A DNA stretch of 64,000 nt from Cyclina sinensis (Eukaryota; Mollusca; Bivalvia; Venerida; Veneridae), in contig JAAONU010000006.1 in NCBI GenBank assembly GCA_012932295.1, positions 23,997,929-24,061,928 of the forward strand, read 5' to 3'. Positions 1 to 11,469 of this stretch are shown here, one piece after another. The translations under genes were made by a program, and so were the position numbers. The notes below the pieces were generated by a model. It ran no database searches. It saw only the letters and a list, made by a program, of their open reading frames with translations, and was not told the origin of the DNA. Every line of letters begins with the position of its first letter. The first letter of the stretch is position 1.

Positions 1-502
1 TTATATCATTTTTAAACGAAAGCCTTGTGTCTTTTTTGATGAAAATAATGCCATTTCCGACACCAAGTTAAGTTTTATGAAGGGGAAGTCGACTACAAAT
101 GAAGTGTTTGTCGTAATTACTTCATTACACATTTTAACAACAAGTGGTTGTCATTTGTACTTGTTAATTTTAAAGGAAAACAAAGAACATTTCACGGTGT
201 TACAGAAACTTATTTAGATAAATTTAGATAAAAAATATTTAAGCTATAAAAGATTGTTTTTGTTCAAATCAAGAAATAGTGGCAGTTAAGACCATACAGA
301 TTCTAAATAATTAACTGGTAAAGTGCGAAAAATCAAGTTGAAGCCTTAACTTTTATTTCAACTGTTTGATGCTTTCGTTGGTACGATAGCAGGTTATTCT
401 TAAATAGTTTTGGGATATAAAATCCAAAAAATGTTGAAAAGCTCCAGCTAAAAGTCTGGACAAGGCCGAAATACTGCGTGTACCTTTGGTCTGTATATTG
501 AA

Positions 503-616
503 CTTGCCAGATATCGGTTGTTTTTATGACGTTATGTGAAATTGCCAGATATCCGTTGTTTTTATGACGTTATGTGAACTTGCCTGATATCCGTTGTTTT
601 TATGACGTTATGTGAA
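503..616. repeat. Three tandem copies of a ~38-bp unit
   Basis: The unit runs from TTGCCAGATATC through TATGACGTTATGTGAA and is repeated three times head to tail, at about 503-540, 541-578 and 579-616, with only one or two differences between copies. Each copy contains a TGACGTTA word. No gene is associated with it. Confidence 0.85.
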
Positions 617-3138
617 AGCCGTAAAATATATCTATTCTAAAAAGGGTATATGAGATTACCTTAAGTGACTGTAAAATTGGGATAACCAATATTTATTAAA
701 TAATATTATTTTGTTATTCAGGCAAGTACTAGTCGATCTTTTTATTAAAAAATGACACCCAAAAAATAAGCAAAAGAAACAGATATTGAATTGTACAATA
801 ATGCTAAATGTTCATTTTTTTGTGAATTGTATTTTAACTAGGTACCTAAGAAACTTCTTAAGAATAGCGTCGCGTTCTTAACGCATCTAAACAAGAAGAA
901 ATACAAGGCATAACACCAACAAATATGCTTTTTGCCAGTTCTGTAATTTGAATGATTTTGGAAGATGAATTTCATTTCAAACTTTAAAACGAGCTGTTCA
1001 GAATAACTGAGTATCTGAAAGTGGCCACCAAGCGTTGATCAACAGTTATAAATACTACAGAAAAGTAACATTTTTGTTACATTAATTTCAATCACGTTGT
1101 GAAATTTGGAATAATTTGTGTAAATTTAAACCATTTCATATGTACTTGTGATTTAGACTGGGGTATTTTTTTTTACTTATTTATATATTATTATGATGCA
1201 ACATGTTTTGTGAATATGCTATACATGAATTCAAAAGTCAATAAAACTTCTGCTCCGTTCTGTTTTATTAACAAATAAAACCTGAGAAGAATTAAAGCGA
1301 TTAAGACACAATGAAAACAATGACAATAGCAAGAATGACTCAAACATACTCGTTCTTAATTGTTATATTTTGTAACAATCAGTGCTTCTGGTTGATTATT
1401 TTTTATGTTTAATTTCAATTTGCATTTTACCAAATTGTCACATTTTCCCCCTTCTCAAAGTAGTCGGTGAATAGTTTTCTTGTACTAGATTAATTTTTTC
1501 CTATCTTTTGACATTTTCTTTTTAAGGAAAATATCAATTATATTATAAGAGATAACGCTTTTGAAAACTAAACAGATATTTGCAAAAAAAATTTAAATCA
1601 ACAAAGTAGATAATATCTATATATTATAATCATTCGTGAGATATATTTAAAAGACATGAATTCTACATAGACTCGCTCAGTTTAATACCTGCCATTCGTC
1701 ATTCAGTCACTTAGCTTAAAGCGGCCGTGTATTTGTGCAGTTAATAGGTACTTATTATGACCTGACGAATCTCATTTATTCACAGTCAGTTTATTTGACA
1801 GCTGCTGCTTATACATTTGTAAAAGATTATACCTGCGTTTTACAGAGAACCAATACCCAAATAAAGTGACATTGTTTCGTTTATTTCGTATACAATTATA
1901 ATAAATTCCGGCTACAAATTGCAGGACACTTTCAGGTTGACGTATGCCAAATCATTTATTTCTTTGCACTTCGGATGATAAAGAGCACTTATACTCAGAG
2001 GCTCTGCAGTTTTGACTTAAAAAATGTAGACGTCTAAACTATATGTTTTTTCTACATCTACAATAATTGTCATGATAACACACATTAATAATATTACTCC
2101 TTGTCATAAATATGACGTCATTCTTTTAGCTTATTCTGTCTTCTCTGAGACCAGATAGACACAGAGTTTTATCAGTGATGCATAAAGTTAACTCCATTTT
2201 CATTTTAGATCCATCAACAGCTGTTTCTATAAGCACGCTCATCAACCCCAACTAATTTCAAGAATTCAAAATGAAGTTCATGCTGCCAGAAATCGTTGCT
2301 AGATAGGCTCATCAGCCCTAGTCACTTTCGATGTCGAAATGTCAAAATGTTTCCAATAAACTATATACGTGCCGCCAAAGTAATTATGGTAGTTGTTGTA
2401 CAGAAACGACAATATGATAATGATTATTATTTACTACCACAGTCAACAGCTAAATACTTAGAAGCGTTCATTGTAGTTTTATTTAACCGAAAGTGCTGAA
2501 TTCTCTTTGTCAGCAAAAATTTTGCAAGCACACATTATTTTGTAATACAGACCCGTGTACACAACATATATTACATTCGTTAACGGCTAACTGAGCTAAT
2601 TTTCTCATAACTGATTTCTGCAGCTGTACATCAGAAAAATAAAGAAATATTGCAGCAACATACAACAATATACTATGGTGTTTAGTTTTAAAATCATACA
2701 TTTTGTTGATTTGTAGCGTTTTTAGAGCCTCTCTTTTCTTTTCAATGTTTAATCATAAGGCAGGAGCGATATAATATTTTAATATTGTAAGCTATCCTGT
2801 GAAAATTCAAGTAACATTGCTTAAGAGAGCCCTTAATTCAGTCCTTTCTATTTTGGGATTGTTAACTGTTGGTGTATCACCATAATAATATATTTACAAG
2901 AGTTTTCGCCTTAAATAATACATCCAGTTTTACTTAGTCGGTGTGTCTTCTTTTAAGTTTAAAACGTATTACAAAAGAATAGATCTACCAAACACACCAT
3001 TCAAATAAATTACCATCGTTCTCTTTGCAGAGGTGATATTTATACTCAGTGTGACATGTCCAAAACAGTATTAATTGAAATATATATCATGAGAAAGATT
3101 AGTCTTGTCATATCTATGTATCTCTTGGAAAGATTCTA

Positions 3139-3221
3139 ACTCACTATCTCACTAATTCACTATCTCACTAATTTACTATCTCAATAATTCACTATTTCAC
3201 TTACTCACTATCTCACTGATT
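3139..3221. repeat. Short tandem repeat, ~16-bp CACTATCTCACTAATT-type unit
   Basis: Degenerate tandem repetition of the words TCACTATCTCAC and TAATTCAC covers about 80 bp, roughly five units. It looks like a decaying minisatellite. Confidence 0.75.
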
Positions 3222-4962
3222 TAAGTTAGGTTCTGAACGTACAGCGTACCACTGGATCATGGTATCATCTAAGGTTGTATTTATACAATCTGGAAGGTAT
3301 CTGTAACAGAGTACTGATATAGTGAAAGCAGGTAGCAAAGCTTATCTATAGTATAGCGTGCAATGTGTTGCAATATTCAATTTTGATATTTGTTTTCTAT
3401 AATTTATCAATTGATATTCTTTATCAATAAGCTATACGTGAAGCAATACCATAGCGCTACCAGTCTTATCTATTTTTCATGATAACACACATTAATAACA
3501 TTAATGTAATTTTCATTTTATTCTGGAATTTATGTGTGGCTGATGCTGCATGTACATTGTTTTACCAAAGGAACCCGTAATCATACTTTGTTATCATGTT
3601 TAGACGGTTTAAGTGGCTCTTCACCAAAGGTCTATAACATTTTTTAATTGAAGATATTCAACGATCTAATATTTTATAAAAAAAAGTTATGGTACTAGGC
3701 GGGTCAGTTTTGACCTCATAATCAGAATTTGAACAATTGTGATACCTACTTGCTAGACAGTGGTAAATACAAAATATCTAAGCTTTAGGGTATGCAGTCT
3801 CGGACAAGAAGTTCAAAGATTTTCCTTCATAACTCAATGTAAAACAAACGACCCTCAAGAAGGGTAGTTTTTGTGCATAAATTAATAAGCTGAGGTCAAC
3901 TATACAGTGCTACATATTAAATATATAAGGCCAAAAGCTTTCAGTTTCGGACAAGCGATTTTCAAAGATTATTCTTTTACACAAAAAGAACTCCTGTAGC
4001 ACGGCCAACTTTAACCAAAGAGACATGAACTGAATAAAACTGGTAGAGGTCCACTAAATGCAAAAAAAATCTAAGCTGTAAGGCTTTATACAAGTCTTCC
4101 CTTTATAAGCACATGTAAAATAAAAGAGCGAGGCCATAAATGAAGTCATCTGATTTAACCTAAGGTAAATAGGAAAGACTTTGAAAAATGTTCTTGTCTG
4201 AAATCACAAGGACTATGACTTATTTTAACTAGAGATCCTCAAACAAAAGTGTTCAAATTATGCCGCTGACTTCAACATTTGCAGAACAAAATTTCTGTCA
4301 AGCTTAAATTGTCTTTATTGCAGACAATGATTTTGAAACCGATATAGCTTAAAAGAAATGTAAACCCTTGCACAAGTTTGACCCTGTTCTACATACACTG
4401 ATGACGTCAGTGTAATGCCATATAAGAAATAAACCAAATAATGCTTACTGCCGTTTGTCGGAAACAGCTGAAGGTTAACACTTAAAATAACTTATTAAGA
4501 AAGGTAAAACTTTATTGCATTTTAAAACAAGTTTGAAATAATTCCTTGTTTCATATATTTAGTTTTACCATGTTTTTATTACATACATGGATTTTTATTC
4601 TCACAGTATTCGTATTTAAGAGTCGCACTGCAAAAGAGGCATCCAATGCAACATACTCTTCTTCTCAAAAAAACTAAATGCTAGAAGTTTGTCCGAAAAA
4701 CAAATCTTGAATAAAATGCAAAATTGATAAAAAATGATCACAGAGATTAAATACATAATTGATATCTAAATGAGTCTTAACTTGCGCACCAATCTGTACA
4801 AGCACATCCTGCCATTAGCGGTTAACCATTTGATATTTTGTTAATTATGTAGATCTAATCAAATAAATTTAAGTATCGCCAGACTAAAGTTAATCTGAGA
4901 CACAATGTCTGATAAATAAATGGATGAAACTATTAGAACTAAATATTTGTTTGTTCTGCAAA

Positions 4963-6942
4963 TGACAATAAATGTCAGTAGTTGAGATGGAGTAATTGCT
5001 AATCTAAGACAATAAATGTCAGTAGTTGAGATGGAGTAATTGCTAATCTAAGACAATAAATGTCAGTAGTTGAGACGGAGTAATTGCTAATCTAAGACAA
5101 TAAATGTCAGTAGTTGAGATGGAGTAATTGCTAATCTAAGACAATAAATGTCAGTAGTTGAGATGGAGTAATTACTAATCTAAGACAATAAATTTCAGTA
5201 GTTGAGATGGAGTAATTGCTAATCTAAGACAATAAATGTCAGTAGTTGAGATGGAGTAATTACTAATCTAAGACAATAAATTTCAGTAGTTGAGATGGAG
5301 TAATTGCTAATCTAAGACAATAAATGTCAGTAGTTGAGATGGAGTAATTGCTAATCTAAGACAATAAATGTCAGTAGTTGAGATGGAGTAATTGCTTATC
5401 TAAGACAATAAATGTCAGTAGTTGAGATGGAGTAATTACTAATCTAAGACAATAAATGTCAGTAGTTGAGATGGAATAATTACTAATCTAAGACAATAAA
5501 TTTCAGTAGTTGAGATGGAGTAATTGCTAATCTAAGACAATAAATGTCAGTAGTTGAGATGGAATAATTACTAATCTAAGACAATAAATGTCAGTAGTTG
5601 AGATGGAATAATTACTAATCTAAGACAATAAATGTCAGTAGTTGAGATGGAATAATTACTAATCTAAGACCATAAATGTCAGTAGTTGAGATGGAGTAAT
5701 TGCTTATCTAAGACAATAAATGTCAGTAGTTGAGATGGAATAATTACTAATCTAAGACAATAAATGTCAGTAGTTGAGATGGAATAATTACTAATCTAAG
5801 ACAATAAATGTCAGTAGTTGAGATGGAGTAATTACTAATCTAAGACAATAAATGTCAGTAGTTGAGATGGAATAATTACTAATCTAAGACAATAAATGTC
5901 AGTAGTTGAGATGGAGTAATTACTAATCTAAGACAAAAATTTCAGTAGTTGAGATGGAGTAATTGCTAATCTAAGACAATAAATGTCAGTAGTTGAGATG
6001 GAGTAATTGCTAATCTAAGACAATAAATTTCAGTAGTTTAGATGGAGTAATTGCTAATCTAAGACAATAAATGTCAGTAGTTTAGATGGAGTAATTGCTA
6101 ATCTAAGACAATAAATGTCAGTAGTTGAGACGGAGTAATTACTAATCTAAGACAATAAATGTCAGTAGTTGAGATGGAGTAATTGCTAATCTAAGACAAT
6201 AAATGTCAGTAGTTTAGATGGAGTAATTGCTAATCTAAGACAATAAATGTCAGTAGTTGAGACGGAGTAATTACTAATCTAAGACAATAATCTCAGTAGT
6301 TTAGATGGAGTAATTGCTAATCTAAGACAATGAATGTCAGTAGTTGAGACGGAGTAATTGCTTATCTAAGACAATAAATGTCTGTAGTTGAGATGGATTA
6401 ATAGCTAATCTAAGACAATAAATGTCAGTAGTTGAGATGGAGTAATTGCTAATCTAAGACAATAAATGTCAGTAGTTTAGATGGAGTAATTGCTAATCTA
6501 AGACAATAAATGTCAGTAGTTGAGATGGAGTAATTACTAATCTAAGACAATAAATCTCAGTAGTTTAGATGGAGTAATTGCTAATCTAAGACAATAAATG
6601 TCAGTAGTTGAGACGGAGTAATTACTTATCTAAGACAATAAATGTCTGTAGTTGAGATGGAGTAATAGCTAATCTAAGACAATAAATGTCAGTAGTTGAG
6701 ATGGAGTAATTGCTAATCTAAGACAATAAATGTCAGTAGTTGAGATGGAGTAATTGCTAATCTAAGACAATAAATGTCAGTAGTTGAGATGGAATAATTG
6801 CTTATCTAAGACAATAAATGTCAGTAGTTGAGATGGAGTAATTGCTAATCTAAGACAATAAATGTCAGTAGTTGAGATGGAGTAATTGCTAATCTAAGAC
6901 AATAAATGTCAGTAGTTTAGATGGAGTAATTGCTAACCTAAG
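4963..6942. repeat. Satellite of ~45 copies of a 44-bp unit
   Basis: A head-to-tail array whose unit begins AAGACAATAAATGTCAGTAG and ends with TGCTAATCT. The span of 1980 bp equals 45 units of 44 bp. Copies are very alike, and variants recur in combination: ATGTCAG or ATTTCAG, TTGAG or TTTAG, GGAGTAA or GGAATAA, ATTGCT or ATTACT, GATGG or GACGG. One copy near 5935 has lost a base. Recurring variant combinations suggest that blocks of several units were duplicated together. It lies just downstream of the 3' end of the sodium-channel gene. Confidence 0.97.
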
Positions 6943-7150
6943 GCTCCTATTTAATGCACGAAAACATTTACAGACATATGTAAATAGAAACTACCGTTGA
7001 TATAAAATAATTCAGTAGATTGTGGAAGTAATTTTTTTCGCAGCAAAAATGCAAGAAAATGATTTATGTGATTCACATTCAAGATGGGCAAATACTAGTA
7101 TCCTTGGCTTTTGTGTAAGAAGCATCGGTATTCTCTTTCCATTAAGCTGC

Positions 7151-10100
7151 TTAAGATTCGACTCCTGAACCAGATCCAATCATTTTTCCTCTAAAAAACA
7201 GTATAAGCTCAAGAATCAATTGTATTATTTCGACACAAGTTAAAGCAGAGGCCCCTATATAGAGCCCAAGTGCTCCGCCGATATCGGAAAGAAATCGCAC
7301 AGGGTTGTAAAGCGGATCTTCTGAAATTTCTTCAAAATTAAGATCTTCGAAGTAAATATACACAGACAGAAAATTGCTCTGGATACTTTGATATTGAGCT
7401 TGTGTGAGGTTATCTAAATATATATCATTTTGGAAAAGAGCGCACACACCTACAGGCATTGTTATATTTCTTTTACAGCTCTCTTTGACAAGTACACTTG
7501 CTAGATAGGCTTTGTGTGGCCACTGTCGACCCGACAATGTTGTTGTGTACACGTTTTCTTCACAGCGGCTACGACAGCTACAGTGTATTTCATGCCTGAG
7601 TATCTTGTTTTTGGTGTTTTTCAGACAGGCAGTGTGTTTATCGTGGTCACATATTTCCTCAGAAACATTCATGAAGTCTGGTGTGGATAATGGTCTGCAG
7701 CCACACTCAGTAACAAAGCTTTCAGTTTGACATACAGAATAACAGAGAGGAATCGTATAATTTGTATTATACTTGTTTTCAAAATCCCTTCCATCAGTAC
7801 AATTGCCATATTTTCCTCCAAGACGCCGTATTTTAGTCATTCTCACGCCAATGTGTGTTTCATAGTTTGTACTTAGAGTAATTCCTTCCACTGCTGGTAG
7901 GGGATATGTTCCTTTTTCGTGCAAGACTAAGCGTACACCATACGATGATGAGTAATCTTCAATGTACTCTACGTTTTCAACGTTGAACACTAAGTAAAGA
8001 CTAAACTCTAACCCACTTCCTCTAGCGACAACGTCATCAAGATCCAGTGTGAAGCAATTGCCATACAAGTGGGAGAAAGTGGTTGAGAATGAATTTAGTG
8101 AAATAGGTTGCCCTGAAATGACCCAATTTCAAATTTTTAATCAGTATATAAAGGTTTTTCAGAAAATGGCACATCTGTATATTCTTTAGAATAGGGACGT
8201 CAATCCAAAATTCACACTCTGTTTTTCTATCGAGCTTTGAGAAAACATTAATTTCTTTACGTGTAAGGCGATTTTATAATTGTCTTAACATACTTTGTGT
8301 AAACAATTCCTTACATTAAAAATACCTGTCTACACATACGAGGGTGTTTTCAGATTTAATGTTACCTTGCAATTCCGATGTTAAACGATGGAATAAAGAA
8401 AATGCTAGACTAAAACCCAGATGCTCAGGCTATACAGCAACACTAAAATTTAATATCTAGATCAAATAAATGAAACGATCGCAAATCAGTAAAAACGCTG
8501 TTGAAATTAAAGGTTACATAAAGACACGCTGGCAACTTTGTGTATGTTGAAATCAGAAACATCAAGAATGGAGCATTGTATATGGACACAAGAAAATGTC
8601 CTATAAGACACATTTGTGGTGGGTGAACAAAACTACAGCAAGACACGCTGAAATATGACCCAAAATGTAGACACCGACTAAATGCAACCTCAGAAATGTT
8701 CTTTAAAAATCACATTCTAGAGTGTCGGTTAAAATGCAATGCATAAAGTGCAAACCATTACCATATTATACTCCAGTTCGAGTTGCTAGAAATCTTCAAC
8801 TGTACCGTAAATATGAGGAAGGTGGAAAGCTGTTCAACTTTTGTTACAGGAGATAAAACCTTGATTCACTTCTTAAAATATTCAAAAAGTGAACAAAACG
8901 ATATTGGCAACAAAAGGGTGTAGGCTTCCTATCCTGCCTAAACGGTTACTAGTGTAAAGAAGGGCATTTTTGTATTTAATTTTTCAATATTCATCGCCTA
9001 CATCTTCAAAATACCGTACAAAGGAAAAATGATACATGTAACAGGGAAAACAGAAATGCAAAAAGCGACATCTAAGTATGGGTATTCAATACTTTTCTTT
9101 GTTAATGCGCCGTTACACAAATCTCAACTGGATTTTAAAAAGAAAGTTTCCTTTCATAGTGCATGCGCCTTACCCGCCAGAATTAGCACCGTGTGAATAT
9201 TTGTTTTTCAAATGTTAGAAACAAATATCTGATAGAAAGTATAGCTTCCGACTATAATCGGGGTCAGCTGTTTATCAATGTTTGCAAGACATACCTAAAT
9301 CCGACTTTGAGAATGCTTTTAAAAACTGTACCAAACGCTTAAAACGTGAACATTTATCAAAGTGAAATATTTGAAGGCATGAAATAACGAAATTAGATTA
9401 AAAATATATCACAGATCTGAAAAAAGCCGAAAACATTACATCTGAACATGTCCTTCGTAGTTTTGTGGCACATTTCTGTCTATGTTTTTAAAAAAACATT
9501 CATTGTTTTGTTTTGTTTTGTTTGCCTTTTAGCTTTAATTACTACAACGTAAAGTAAAATTTATAAATTCATAAAACATGTGTTCACATTTACAAGGTCC
9601 TATTCCAAGAACTGAATTTTATCGATTTTGCCTTTTGAGAGTAGATAATTGAGGTAAAACTGAACTTCTGGAATCAACTATAAATACTTAAAAATACATC
9701 ATATTGAAGACAAAATACCCTACCTGCGAATGATGCACCCAATATAAAATCTTTGGCTTGATGGCCTAATTTCATGCGCTCGTCTTTAGAGATATTTTGT
9801 ATCCCGGTAAGAAACCTGCTTTTCCATGAATAATATTCATCCCTAGTGTTGTTATGTTGCTGTTTGTCGTCTCCTAGATAGCCTGGATATATATCTGATA
9901 TAATGTTATCCAAGAATATATCAAATAATTGGTCATTATGTCTAAGTGCTTGCCTTTTTATTGGGTTCATATTACAGAACGTTGCGGCGGGAAACGGAAG
10001 AGAGGAAAAGTGTATCTTCATTGATGTCTTTGTTGGGTAACTGTAGTATTCATCTCCTAATTTGTAAATTTGGAGAGATGTCACACAAACTGCACCTGAA

Positions 10101-10765
10101 ATATAAATAATAACTTTAAACGTTTTATTATTGTAACATTTTAGACAGAATCACAATTGAATATAAAATGGTTCGATTTGAAATTTCAAAACACATGAGT
10201 AAAATAATATCAAAGTAAAGTCATCTAAATCATCAATGCACAAATGAAATATAAAAAATAAACATCTGAACAAATTCAAGAAATGGTGAACTAGCTAATG
10301 AATTATACAAGTCTTTAAGTATACTGAATCTTCCGATGCTAGACACGTAGTTTTCGCATTTTTCGAAATATACACGTATTGGGTGATATCTATATATAAA
10401 ACAATATTTTCCCTTACTAATCTCACTACTTTTATATACACAATATTTGTAATGCACAATTAAGCTGCTATCCGACCTTTTTTATGTTAATGAGGGGAAG
10501 CCCCTGAAATGAAGATTACCCAATCAAGGGACGTAAGGAAAAAAGTACAATAGGCCAATATTATCTTTTACAGACATTTTAAAATGGGTTCTGTTTTGAC
10601 CTGTATTAAAATTAGAAATAAGAAAATTACCTTACCAAGAAGTAGAATACACCAGAGAATTTTGACAATTCTCTGTCTTGATGTAACTATTTTAGGGACT
10701 CCGTGAAGAGAACTCGTCTCTCCTAGTCCAGACATCAACAGTGCTAGAGATTGTTCTTCTGGCAT
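7151..10765 (-). CDS. DEG/ENaC (amiloride-sensitive) sodium channel subunit, three exons
   Basis: A cation channel subunit of the degenerin/epithelial sodium channel family, acting in the plasma membrane as part of a trimer. Exons on the minus strand are 10765-10636, 10095-9724 and 8112-7151. The junctions are GT..AG and all phase 1, so the reading frame joins cleanly into about 487 residues, a usual length for the family. In order: a short cytoplasmic N-terminus with the conserved HG gating pair (residues 21-22); a first membrane helix split by intron 1 (about 34-55); the post-helix signature FPAATFCNMNP (about 78-88); YGNCFTLD in the extracellular loop; a cysteine-rich region with CGCRPL; and a second helix preceded by GGALGLYIGASALTCVE, holding the GxS selectivity filter. 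The start ATG at 10765 precedes the HG motif by 20 residues. Invertebrate relatives include peptide-gated and acid-sensing channels; the activating stimulus cannot be read from the sequence. No stop or frameshift was seen. Confidence 0.92.
8783..9375 (+). pseudogene. Mariner-type transposase relic inside intron 2 of the channel gene
   Basis: Read forward with several frame changes, this stretch gives mariner-like blocks in the right order: TGDKT (the first catalytic block, usually TGDET), then NAPLHKSQL (second block, where the usual Asp before NAP is Val), then HAPYPPELAPCEYLFF (third block, usually ending in Asp). Multiple stops and shifts interrupt it, and two of the three catalytic acids appear changed. 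It runs antisense to the host gene. No terminal repeats were found. The family call rests on the ordered motif blocks. Confidence 0.7.
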
Positions 10766-11469
10766 TTTAGTAACACGTTGTAGAAATCCTTTTGGCCTTT
10801 CCTGTCAGTGATGTGCTAAAATTCCATCGCTACCTCATACATCCAAATAATTAATGCATTAATAAAAATATTTATTAGATTACGCAATTCGTTACAGAAA
10901 AATAAATGATAGGTATCGAAATTGTATCACCGGGAGCTTTTTATATCTCCGCTTTATTGTTAGGGTTTCAATCGTTATATCTGATTATTGAAATAATGAA
11001 TATTTTGCTACGTTCAGCCCATTGCATAAAATATAAGCAAGGTGCGCCTGCGTGACGCCTTATTCCTGTTTTAATTATTACTTTTTCATATCTACTTATA
11101 AATCATGCTAATGCGCATGCATAAATTAAGGTACAGCGGCTCGCAACATGTGTGCCAGAGAGGCTTTTTCCCTTCTGAACAATAGCATGAAATGCTTCAA
11201 GGGAGTATGGATTTCAAAACATTTTCTGAAATCAAAATGTGATTAAATATATTACCGTGGGAATTTGCGGATCGGTGTGATAGTTTAATATTTTCAAGTG
11301 TTAAAGACATACAAAAAAAGTTATTCACTCATAGTGTAGAATAGACTAGATTAATGCATAAATATTTCATATTTTCATTTAGATGAAAGAGAATCGTTAA
11401 ATGCAGATGTGCAGAAAAAAAACAGATATCAAAAACTAATTTTAGAGCATTCAATTTAGCGACCAATGG
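10766..11469. other. Region between the channel start codon and the satellite
   Basis: This 0.7 kb must hold the 5' untranslated region and promoter of the minus-strand channel gene, because the start codon lies at 10765. No TATA box or other promoter element could be assigned with confidence. Confidence 0.4.

Larger units (their letters stand above)
1..4962. other. AT-rich intergenic stretch without a recognisable gene
   Basis: No reading frame here has a recognisable domain, and the few open frames of 60-70 codons have no splice or composition support. The only structure seen is two small tandem repeats listed separately. About 3660-4260 has the look of old dispersed repeat (recurring words such as CTCGGACAAG and TTTCAAAGATT), but no boundaries could be set. 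Confidence 0.6.

Noticed and set aside
2296..2499. Open frame of 67 codons
   Set aside because: No domain, no splice sites of note, and isolated in AT-rich sequence.
4963..6942. CRISPR array, because of regular repeats
   Set aside because: The copies are directly adjacent with no unique spacers, and the genome is eukaryotic.
7512..7730. Plus-strand open frame of 72 codons
   Set aside because: Antisense shadow of the third channel exon.
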